Assembly: GCA_002686955.1 (NCBI GenBank)
Contig: NYZA01000252.1
Span: 1 to 18,591 of the forward strand
Direction: 5' to 3'
DNA length: 18,591 bases
Source of the DNA: Gemmatimonadota bacterium
Lineage (GTDB): Bacteria > GCA-2686955
The notes beneath the pieces are model-generated. The model was not told the origin of the DNA. It saw nothing but the letters and a program-made list of their open reading frames with translations, and did not search any database. Shown here one piece after another: positions 1-9,702 of this stretch. The position numbers were made by a program, and so were the translations under genes. Every line of letters begins with the position of its first letter. The first letter of the stretch is position 1.

Positions 1-290
1 GGCACTTCCCACCGTTTCGCCTTGTGCGACGTAGCACCACTACGCCTCCGCGTCGAACCGGCACGAGGCACCGGCAGGACAAGGACCTGCGCGGTCTCGC
101 TACGGAATCTCGTGAGAAATCCGGGCTAGGAACCTGTTGCGCGTAGTCTTCGCTTCGCCCAACATCCGTCTTCGTTCCGATCTCTGCGTCGGTAATTCCT
201 TGAAAGGCAACCAGCCTTCCCGCGGCCCCAGCTCCTTGATCTCGAAACGAACTCGAATGCTGGGCTCGAAAGCCTATGCGCAATAGGCTC
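1..290. other. Non-coding region with several small hairpins
   Basis: I find no convincing gene here; all six frames give short, low-complexity or unrecognisable peptides. The stretch contains a series of small inverted repeats: 30-34/40-44 (CGTAG, loop CACCA, CTACG), CGACG 27-31 with CGTCG 51-55, CAGG 75-78 with CCTG 86-89, GACC 84-87 with GGTC 93-96, and TCTC 108-111 with GAGA 114-117. The second and third of the CAGG and GACC stems share bases and so exclude each other. This density suggests a structured intergenic repeat or the untranslated part of a transcript running off the left edge, but the call is only inference. It lies downstream of the minus-strand RNHCP gene. Confidence 0.35.
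271..289 (-). terminator. Hairpin after the RNHCP gene, likely terminator
   Basis: A perfect 7 bp stem (271-277 with 283-289, loop GCGCA) starts one base past the minus-strand stop codon at 291-293. On the minus strand it is followed by a short T run (TTTCG). Position and shape fit a weak intrinsic terminator; the U tract is short, so termination would be inefficient or factor-assisted. Confidence 0.45.
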
Positions 291-629
291 CTAGGAGCCT
301 TCCTCCGCGACGTGTCGCATGAGCTCCAGCACTCGATCGATCGAGTCCGGCATCTGAATCCGCGGCCCCTCTTCCGCCACGCGATTCCAGCGCTCCGTGC
401 CGCAACGCCGGCAGCGATGCAGCAGAATGATGCCGCGCTTGGCATCGGGTTGGGCGACCACGGCGGGCATGATCCCTCCACACTTCGATGCCCGGTCCCC
501 CGGTACATCCAGATCGACATGCATCGAGCTGAGACACGACGGGCAGTGGTTTCGGCAGGTCTTCCGGCCCAGCGGGGGTACGTTGACCCCGCACGAGGCG
601 CAGACAAAACCCTCATCGCGGTGGATCAT
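291..629 (-). CDS. RNHCP-domain zinc-ribbon protein
   Basis: Small 112-residue soluble protein carrying the RNHCP signature: residues 25-33 read C-R-N-H-C-P-x-C-L, followed by S-x-M-H-V-D. Eight cysteines fall in pairs typical of zinc sites: C10 and C13 (CxxC), C25, C29 and C32, C50, and C73 and C76 (CxxC). The RNHCP family (named for this motif) is widespread but has no established function; a metal-binding, possibly nucleic-acid-binding role is inference from the zinc-ribbon-like cysteine spacing. The ATG at 627-629 has a good Shine-Dalgarno (GGAGG on the minus strand, 635-639) five bases upstream, which supports this start. It is divergent from the lipoprotein gene, with about 60 bp between them that must hold both promoters. 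A terminator-like hairpin follows the stop, so it is probably monocistronic. Confidence 0.85.
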   Translation of the reverse strand: MIHRDEGFVCASCGVNVPPLGRKTCRNHCPSCLSSMHVDLDVPGDRASKCGGIMPAVVAQPDAKRGIILLHRCRRCGTERWNRVAEEGPRIQMPDSIDRVLELMRHVAEEGS

Positions 630-690
630 CGGTACCTCCCGGAACAGGGCCTATCATGAAAAGAGGTCCATAGCAGAGGCTGGCGCGATC

Positions 691-1536
691 ATGAGCAAGA
701 TTCGAAATTGGGCATTTTCAGTATGTCTCGCCGTTGGATGTTCTTCGCCCGAGGAGAACGACCCGCCACCTCCGGCGCCAGAAGACGAGGTACTGCGCCC
801 GCCCCTAACGGTGTTGGGTGAATTCCCGAGCGGACCGGAATACCCGGTGGCGGGTGATGTTTACACGTATTCCGTGCGAAGAACATGGGATACGACGCCG
901 GGTGACAGCCAGGTGGATCGGACTGAGACCGGCAGCCTTCGTGTGGCGGTCCATGAAAGCGAGCCATTCGGGGTCTGGGGACGATCGTTCCCGATCAGCC
1001 AGGTGCAGACCTTGGAGGCGGCCTCCGACAGCATTCACTCATGGTTCAAGCTCGATGTCTCCGCGGATAGCTCAGCATCGTTCACCATGATCGGGGAGTA
1101 CACGCCATGGTCGGGCCTCCAGGAGCTTGCCGATCCTCGGCCGGTCCTCGGCTACCCGCTCATCACGCCCGAGCTCGGTCCGGATTCGATGACGACCTGG
1201 GTCGAAGCACAGGCCCAGGTCACCCGTTGGGCCCACGGCCTGCGTGATCTGATCGTCGCGTACGATGTCGAGGTGTACCGCGAGGAGATTTGCGAAGACA
1301 ACCAGGGAAATCCAATGATCTGCACCGAGGAAGAGCTCTTCGAGTCGATCAGCGGGGAGATCGAGACGTACTTAGTTGAAGATCTATGGGTATCTCCTAC
1401 GGCCACGGCGGCGGAGAGCACTTGGTACGGTCCCCATGGAATCGTCCGATCGGTTCTTGCCTCACGCTCCGCCGGCGAGACGATCCTAACCACGACGCGA
1501 CTAACTCGCCTGAGCGTCGACGATTCCGTTCGCTAG
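691..1536 (+). CDS. Putative lipoprotein of unknown function
   Basis: Reads as a 281-residue exported protein. The frame is open further upstream, but the ATG at 691 is preferred because it begins a short signal sequence: Lys3 and Arg5, a hydrophobic stretch at 7-16, then a lipobox-like L-A-V-G-C with the cysteine at position 17. An AGAGG at 675-679 lies 11 bases upstream, a little far but usable. After the cysteine comes an acidic, proline-rich linker (about 18-35), typical of surface lipoproteins, then a probably beta-rich domain with many Thr, Val, Trp and Tyr. Two cysteines at about 200-215 (in E-I-C-E-D and M-I-C-T-E) may form a disulfide. I do not recognise the family. The lipobox has Ala rather than Leu at -3, so lipidation is likely but not certain. 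The gene ends 9 bp from the convergent DUF2723 gene. Confidence 0.7.
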   Translation: MSKIRNWAFSVCLAVGCSSPEENDPPPPAPEDEVLRPPLTVLGEFPSGPEYPVAGDVYTYSVRRTWDTTPGDSQVDRTETGSLRVAVHESEPFGVWGRSFPISQVQTLEAASDSIHSWFKLDVSADSSASFTMIGEYTPWSGLQELADPRPVLGYPLITPELGPDSMTTWVEAQAQVTRWAHGLRDLIVAYDVEVYREEICEDNQGNPMICTEEELFESISGEIETYLVEDLWVSPTATAAESTWYGPHGIVRSVLASRSAGETILTTTRLTRLSVDDSVR

Positions 1537-1545
1537 CGGCGTCCT

Positions 1546-4197
1546 TCATGAGCCTTCCGCCGCGGCACCTGGAGCCTCTCCCGCCGGGCCGGAGAGCCTC
1601 CGGATGATCTGCCCGGCCGAGCTACTACCGGGAATCGCGGCGATCCAGTCGTTGAGTGTCGCGCGCGCGGCATCTTCGTCTCCGCCTTGATAAAGGGCGT
1701 AGAAGAGCGCCTGATAGAGCGCATCCGATCGTGGCCAGCGGACAAGGCCGTCTCGATAGACATTCACTGCCCGATCGGTCAAACCTCCACTCATGAACAC
1801 GCGTCCGACGTAGGCGACCGCGTCGGTCGATTCGCCGAAGCTGCTCAATATTTCGCTCGCCACCCTGTTGGCATCGTCAGTGCGCCCCAAGCGAACGTAG
1901 AGCTGCGCGAGCTGACCAGGAACCTCCCAGCGCTCGGTTCGAACCTTGCTCAGCCCCATTTCGAGGGCTCTTGCGGCCGATTCCAAATCCCCGTCATCTT
2001 TGAACTGTATCGACAGTTGATAGATGATCGCGATGTAGTTGTTGAGGAGGTTTCGGGTGTTGGCATCCTTGTAGATTGTATCGTCTGACAAGCCGTCATA
2101 GCGATAATTCTCGAGTAGATTCATCGTTCTCGAGGCGTTTACATTCGCTTCCACCAGGGCGCCATGCAAACGGTACACAAACCCTTCCATTTGCAGATGA
2201 TCGTCGAGCCCCAAACGGTTGTTTTGGGGTACCGTAATCGCAAAGTAGATCGGCTTCTTCCAGCGGTTTTCCCTGACTATGTGTTCGATCATTCGATCCT
2301 GTTTACGCACGACTCGATTGCCCCGCCCCACGACATAAGGGGGAATCGCGGCGATCTCCGCGTCGCTCAAAGCGATCGAAACGCGGGGGTCTCGGTCTCG
2401 CAGCTGCTCGATGTACCAATCGGTGTTCAATAGAGATAAATTGAGTACACGCACATCTCGCCGAAAACCTTCGACCTCTTGTAGATACCACAGAGGAAAG
2501 GTGTCGTTGTCGCCATTGGTGAACAGGAGCCCATCCTTCTCACAAGACGACAAGATATTGTGCCCATAGTCGTTGGCGATGCGATCTCGTGATCGGTCGT
2601 GCGTGTGGTAGTTAGCGAGAATCGGTTGGTGCGCCGAGAAGAATACGAGCAGAGTCGCCGACACGAGCGTGATGGCGGTCGGGCGAATCCGGCCCGGGAT
2701 CAATCCCGCGATCGCTCCGGCGAGCACCATGAGCAACAAGACGACCAGAGCGCCGATCGCAACGCCTTCCAAATAGCCGAAACCCTCGGTCGCCATCGGA
2801 ACAATGTACGGAACACCCAGAATAGCGAAGGGAAGACCCGCGACCCAGCGAGTGTCGCGTACCCATCGGTTCAATGCCTCGAGACACGCTCCCATGCCGA
2901 TCCCGACGATCAGCGAGGCGTATAGAAAACCCGGCGTGAAAAAATAGTCTCGGTTTCGAACCTCCTCCTTCGCCGAGACTGTACCATCCGACATATTCAG
3001 GTATAAAACTAGACCCACAGAGCCGATCAACATCGCCAAGCCCAGGAGCGACCCAAGACCGACGCTACGGCGATAGAGCACGAAGAGGCCTAGCATTCCA
3101 GCGAATACGAATACCATGTGGGCGGATTTGTCGGTTGTCCACTGCTCGGTGAAGTTGTGCCACAATCCCATCTTCCGGTGATCGACCAGCTGGTTCTTCC
3201 AGGTGCCTCGACGTGTGAGAGCGCGCGTCAGCATCGATTCGGCGCCGTACTGCTTGCGCTCGAGGAATCCCTTGAAGCTCTCCCAAGTCTCGGGATCGTT
3301 TTCGTCGATCGCCGGGTCTTGCATCGATCGCACGGGAATATAGATATGGGGCGAGTAACCTGCGGCCATGACGGTGAAAAGAGCGAAAGGGAGAACCCAT
3401 CGTTTGCGTCCGCTCGGAAAACCGAAAAACGTTGCGAGCGATGTAAGCGCTAGACCGATGCCGCCGAAGACGAGAAAACCTGTTGTATGCACCAGGGCCA
3501 AACACCCTACGATGGCCGCACACCAGAGCACCGGATCGAAGAGCTTGCGAGGATCTCTGAACGCTACCATCAGAAACACCGGCACTACGAGCATCAGATT
3601 TTGCATGTGGACGCCGATGCCGAGGAACGTGAGATAAAAAATCAGGACCAGCAGACGATCGGCTCTTCGGGTTCCCGCTCCTTGGTACCAGACGATTGCA
3701 AGCCAGGTGATCATGGTCAGGAAGAGCATCGACGAACCGTAGACCTCGGCTTCGGTGGCGTTGGCCCAGAATGTGGAGCCGAAGGCGAGCAGAGATGCGC
3801 CGGAGATCGATGCGGCGAAAGCGGCGATGTCGGCCAGGCGCGCGCCCATTTCGGTCAACCAGGGACGGACGATCCGAAACACGATCATGCAGCCGAACGC
3901 TGCTGCCCCCACGCTCGACAGGGCACTCAACATGTTCACCCGCCAGGCGACCTCCGGGGTGAATGAGAGCGCGAGTGAAGCGAATCGTCCGAGCAGGATG
4001 TAGAAGGGGGTGCCCGGCGGATGAGGGATGCCCAGAATGTGGGAACATGCGATGAACTCGCCAGCATCCCAGAATGTCAGATTCGGCGCCACGGTGTTGA
4101 GGTAGACGAAACCCACCGTCGCCACCGTCAAGAGAAGGGCGATCCACTCCGCTGTTCCGGAGATGAAAGTCAAACGGGGACGTGGCGGCGAGTTCAC
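1546..4197 (-). CDS. DUF2723 membrane glycosyltransferase with TPR tail
   Basis: An 883-residue integral membrane protein of the DUF2723 family (TMEM260-like, GT-C fold), which includes proposed protein O-mannosyltransferases. The N-terminus shows the family hallmark: a first membrane helix (about 18-35), then F-W-D-A-G-E-F at 42-48, where Asp44 and Glu47 are the likely acidic catalytic pair, followed by I-P-H-P-P-G-T-P-F-Y. About 10-13 hydrophobic segments follow to roughly residue 530. A soluble part contains G-D-N-D-T-F-P-L-W-Y and N-L-S-L-L-N-T-D-W-Y, both typical of the family. The last 170 or so residues are helical TPR-like repeats. By family, it would transfer a sugar from a lipid carrier to proteins or glycans at the outer face of the inner membrane; the substrate is unknown. 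The frame extends to a TTG at 4212, but the GTG at 4197 has a GGAG at good spacing and is preferred. It is divergent from carA and stands alone, without obvious glycan genes beside it. Confidence 0.85.
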   Translation of the reverse strand: MNSPPRPRLTFISGTAEWIALLLTVATVGFVYLNTVAPNLTFWDAGEFIACSHILGIPHPPGTPFYILLGRFASLALSFTPEVAWRVNMLSALSSVGAAAFGCMIVFRIVRPWLTEMGARLADIAAFAASISGASLLAFGSTFWANATEAEVYGSSMLFLTMITWLAIVWYQGAGTRRADRLLVLIFYLTFLGIGVHMQNLMLVVPVFLMVAFRDPRKLFDPVLWCAAIVGCLALVHTTGFLVFGGIGLALTSLATFFGFPSGRKRWVLPFALFTVMAAGYSPHIYIPVRSMQDPAIDENDPETWESFKGFLERKQYGAESMLTRALTRRGTWKNQLVDHRKMGLWHNFTEQWTTDKSAHMVFVFAGMLGLFVLYRRSVGLGSLLGLAMLIGSVGLVLYLNMSDGTVSAKEEVRNRDYFFTPGFLYASLIVGIGMGACLEALNRWVRDTRWVAGLPFAILGVPYIVPMATEGFGYLEGVAIGALVVLLLMVLAGAIAGLIPGRIRPTAITLVSATLLVFFSAHQPILANYHTHDRSRDRIANDYGHNILSSCEKDGLLFTNGDNDTFPLWYLQEVEGFRRDVRVLNLSLLNTDWYIEQLRDRDPRVSIALSDAEIAAIPPYVVGRGNRVVRKQDRMIEHIVRENRWKKPIYFAITVPQNNRLGLDDHLQMEGFVYRLHGALVEANVNASRTMNLLENYRYDGLSDDTIYKDANTRNLLNNYIAIIYQLSIQFKDDGDLESAARALEMGLSKVRTERWEVPGQLAQLYVRLGRTDDANRVASEILSSFGESTDAVAYVGRVFMSGGLTDRAVNVYRDGLVRWPRSDALYQALFYALYQGGDEDAARATLNDWIAAIPGSSSAGQIIRRLSGPAGEAPGAAAEGS

Positions 4198-4206
4198 GTT
4201 GGCTTG

Positions 4207-4210
4207 CTCC
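4207..4210 (-). promoter_or_regulatory. Shine-Dalgarno deciding the DUF2723 start
   Basis: GGAG on the minus strand lies nine bases before the GTG at 4195-4197. The alternative TTG at 4210-4212 has no convincing site of its own, so this motif favours the GTG. Confidence 0.5.
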
Positions 4211-4382
4211 AAGACCTTGGGGTAGTTCCCTTGGATGGTAGTGGCCGACCGCGAGCAGTTTGGACGGTTTCCGGAGGCGGCCTATCGGTGATCGTAGGGC
4301 TCGACCGGAACGTACCACCGGGCATTCTACATGTCCAGCGAGGGAGGCATGATAGCCTGCTGGCTCATTCCGCCCACGCCAT

Positions 4383-4396
4383 TTCGAGCGCTCGAA
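4383..4396. promoter_or_regulatory. 14 bp perfect palindrome upstream of carA
   Basis: TTCGAGCGCTCGAA is a perfect 14 bp palindrome ending 23 bases before the carA start, in the 5' leader or promoter zone between the divergent DUF2723 gene and carA. This is the position of a repressor operator. It does not resemble an ArgR box or a known PyrR leader. A single 14 bp palindrome is expected by chance about once in a window this size, so only its location makes it notable. Confidence 0.3.
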
Positions 4397-4407
4397 CCGA
4401 GACTAAC

Positions 4408-4413
4408 GGGAGA
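4408..4413 (+). promoter_or_regulatory. Shine-Dalgarno deciding the carA start
   Basis: GGGAGA six bases before the ATG at 4420. The frame is open far upstream, to 4021, but that part is antisense to the DUF2723 gene. This site, together with homology beginning at [10 protein letters not shown], fixes the start. Confidence 0.65.
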
Positions 4414-4419
4414 CAAAGC

Positions 4420-5553
4420 ATGCGCGCAGTACTCGCCCTGGAGGATGGCCGCCTCTTTCGCGGCGACTCCTTCGGTGCCGGGACGCCTTCATACGGCGAG
4501 GTGGTCTTTCATACCGGCATGACCGGATACCAAGAGGTGATCTCCGATCCTTCCTACCGGGGTCAGATCGTGGTGATGACCGCGCCGCTGATCGGGAACT
4601 GCGGAGTGACGCCCGACGATGCCGAGTCGCGAGGTCTTCATCTCGCCGGGTTGGTCGTGAGGGAGTATTGCCAGACCCCCTCCTCTTGGCGGTCTAGGGA
4701 ATCGCTGGGCTCTATGTTGCGGCGCTCCGGAGTTACAGCGGTGACCGGGGTCGACACACGCGCACTCACACGACATATTCGCGCGCATGGTGCACTGCGC
4801 GGAGGGATCGGTGTAGAAACGGACGAAGCCGAGCTTCTCGCGGCTGTGCGGAACTCGGCGCCGCTGGTGGGGCGCGATCTGGTGGCGGAGGTGCGGGGAC
4901 CGGCGCCCGTTGATTGGGAGATCCGGTCCAACAGCCGATGGAGACCTTTTCGAAACCCCCATTCCCAGCCATCCAGAGGCCGCATTGCCGTTCTCGACTG
5001 CGGCGTGAAGTTCGGGATCTTGAGAAATTTGCGCGATCGGGTCGACGAGATCCGGGTCTTCCCCGCGGGAACTACGACTGAGCGGATCGAGGCATGGAAA
5101 CCCGACGCTCTGCTGCTTTCGAACGGCCCGGGGGACCCAGCCGCGGTCGAATCGGCTCTCGTGACGGCCCGCGAGCTCTTGGGGCGTTTGCCGATGATGG
5201 GCATCTGTCTCGGTCACCAGATCCTGAGCCTCGCCTTGGGCGCTCGGACCTTCAAGCTCAAGTTTGGACACCACGGTGCGAATCACCCCGTACAGCATTT
5301 GCGGACCGGCAAAATCGAGATCACGTCACAGAACCACGGATTCGCAGTCGACGAAGAATCGTTGCTTCGTGCCGGCGCCGAGGTAACACGCCGAAATCTG
5401 AACGACGGTACCGTCGAAGGGATGCAACACAAAGAGCTGGGAGTAGTCGGCTACCAGTACCATCCAGAGGCCGCCCCCGGTCCACTCGATGCATCGCCAA
5501 TTTTCGATGCCTTCATCGAGAGTGTCTTCCATCGCTCCGGAAACGCAGGCTGA
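4420..5553 (+). CDS. carA: Carbamoyl-phosphate synthase small subunit (glutaminase)
   Basis: A 377-residue class I glutamine amidotransferase subunit. It hydrolyses glutamine and channels ammonia to CarB to make carbamoyl phosphate from bicarbonate and ATP, feeding both pyrimidine and arginine synthesis in the cytoplasm. The N-terminal CPSase small-chain domain (about 1-150) has [12 protein letters not shown] and I-G-N-C-G-V. The C-terminal glutaminase domain has L-L-S-N-G-P-G-D-P, the nucleophile elbow G-I-C-L-G-H-Q with Cys263, the F-G-H-H-G-A-N-H-P loop, and the other triad members His348 and Glu350 in Y-H-P-E-A. The triad is complete and the length matches the family (E. coli CarA is 382). 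carB starts two bases after the stop, so the two are cotranscribed and probably translationally coupled. No pyrimidine attenuator is evident in the leader. Confidence 0.97.
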   Translation: MRAVLALEDGRLFRGDSFGAGTPSYGEVVFHTGMTGYQEVISDPSYRGQIVVMTAPLIGNCGVTPDDAESRGLHLAGLVVREYCQTPSSWRSRESLGSMLRRSGVTAVTGVDTRALTRHIRAHGALRGGIGVETDEAELLAAVRNSAPLVGRDLVAEVRGPAPVDWEIRSNSRWRPFRNPHSQPSRGRIAVLDCGVKFGILRNLRDRVDEIRVFPAGTTTERIEAWKPDALLLSNGPGDPAAVESALVTARELLGRLPMMGICLGHQILSLALGARTFKLKFGHHGANHPVQHLRTGKIEITSQNHGFAVDEESLLRAGAEVTRRNLNDGTVEGMQHKELGVVGYQYHPEAAPGPLDASPIFDAFIESVFHRSGNAG

Positions 5554-5555
5554 GC

Positions 5556-8785
<3,230 letters not shown>

Positions 8786-8786
<1 letters not shown>

Positions 8787-8876
8787 AGGGTCCGCGCAAG
8801 AATAACTTGTTATCTTGGCGCCCAGATGTGCCGCAGATGGGATGCCAAATCAGAAGTTAATCTTGCGCGGACCCTT
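8786..8876. repeat. 91 bp palindromic element between carB and btpA
   Basis: An imperfect palindrome filling the gap between two convergent genes. The outer arms, 8786-8800 and 8862-8876, are perfect 15 bp inverted repeats (AAGGGTCCGCGCAAG). They continue for eight more bases with one mismatch (8801-8808 against 8854-8861), giving 22 of 23 matched. The centre is partly self-complementary: TGGCGCCC near 8816 against GGGATGCCA near 8839-8847. The left arm begins at the last base of the carB stop, and the right arm encodes the last six btpA codons and its stop. It may be a bidirectional terminator, although there are no U tracts, or a MITE/REP-like insertion. It shares no sequence with the 12199-12389 element. 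Confidence 0.7.
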
Positions 8877-9702
8877 CGGGCGTTTCCCGAAAACAACCCC
8901 GCACTGCCTTCACCAACTCTCGCACCCTAGCCTCGTCGACGGGGGCCCGCACTTCGCCTCCTTGTTTCACCCAGCTACCCACGATCGCTCCGTCCGCGAG
9001 GGGAGCCAGAGTTGCCGCGCAATCCGGAGTTAGACCGGAGCCGAGCAGAACCGGGCGGTCTCCGGCCGCGGCGCGAACCTCTTCGAGCAAGGGTCGATCG
9101 ACCGTGGCGCCCGTCGCACCTCCGGTTACGATCACCGCGTCGGCGAGACCGCGATCCAGCGTGTCATGAGTGGCCTCGGTGGCACTGAGTGGAGCCAATG
9201 GTGTCGCGTGCTTCACCAACACATCGGCCAGAATCGCGACGTTCTCCGCGCCCAATGCGCGGCGGTAGCGCATGGTGGAATCCGCTTCGCCCTCGATCAC
9301 GCCTTGGTCGGTCACATACGCGCCGGTGTGCACATTCACCCGCACGAAGCCCAGGCCCGACGCAGCGGCGATTCCCAGCGCTCCCATGGCATCGTTTCTG
9401 AGGCAGTTGACGCCGAGGGGCAACCCGAATCGGGCACTGAGCTCTCGGGTGATCCAGGACATTGCAGCCAGCTGGTGAGGGGGAACGCGACAACCGGCCG
9501 ATCCCTTCTGGAAGGGCGTCGAGCCGAAGTTCTCTACGATCAGCCCATCGATCCCGCCAGCGACCAACGCCTCGGCATCGGAATTCGCTCGGCGCCATAC
9601 CCCATAGAAGGCCTCCGAGCCCGAATAGAGCGGGTCCCCCGGCATCGGCGCCAAGTGGACGACACCGATCAGGCCGCGCGGCACTCGATCACGAGACGAC
9701 AA
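8857..9702 (-). CDS. btpA: BtpA/SgcQ-family TIM-barrel protein
   Basis: A 281-residue protein of the BtpA/SgcQ family (COG0434). Cyanobacterial BtpA is linked to photosystem I stability, while SgcQ-type relatives are predicted TIM-barrel enzymes of unknown substrate. Nothing here suggests phototrophy, so the PSI role should not be carried over. Visible motifs in order: L-I-G-V-V-H-L-A-P-M-P-G-D-P at the start, G-G-I-D-G-L-I-V-E-N-F, G-V-N-C-L-R-N-D-A, F-V-R-V-N-V-H-T-G-A-Y-V-T-D-Q-G, I-L-A-D-V-L-V-K-H, A-D-A-V-I-V-T-G and L-L-G-S-G. Length fits the family (about 255-290). The TTG at 9702 overlaps the leuS stop by 14 bases; a GTG at 9684 is the alternative start. Neither has a good ribosome site, so translation is probably coupled to leuS. 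The C-terminal six codons are supplied by the palindrome arm. Confidence 0.85.
   Translation of the reverse strand: MSSRDRVPRGLIGVVHLAPMPGDPLYSGSEAFYGVWRRANSDAEALVAGGIDGLIVENFGSTPFQKGSAGCRVPPHQLAAMSWITRELSARFGLPLGVNCLRNDAMGALGIAAASGLGFVRVNVHTGAYVTDQGVIEGEADSTMRYRRALGAENVAILADVLVKHATPLAPLSATEATHDTLDRGLADAVIVTGGATGATVDRPLLEEVRAAAGDRPVLLGSGLTPDCAATLAPLADGAIVGSWVKQGGEVRAPVDEARVRELVKAVRGCFRETPEGSAQD

Noticed and set aside
100-165. 21-codon minus-strand peptide ending F-L-A-R-I-S-H-E-I-P, resembling a histidine-kinase phosphorylation motif
   Set aside because: It stops immediately after the motif, and the flanking codons show no kinase features. It may only be the translation of a repeat.
4260-4288. 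TTGGAC and TATCGG 17 bases apart as a carA promoter
   Set aside because: Only three bases of each hexamer agree with the consensus, which is no better than chance.
3065-4318. A 417-codon open frame on the minus strand within the DUF2723 region
   Set aside because: It is an out-of-frame shadow of the DUF2723 gene, with Arg/Ser/His-rich composition and no recognisable motif. The real frame has clear membrane helices and family motifs.
4021-4419. N-terminal extension of carA in the same frame
   Set aside because: The first 133 codons are partly antisense to DUF2723 and have no CarA homology. A ribosome site and the family start both point to 4420.
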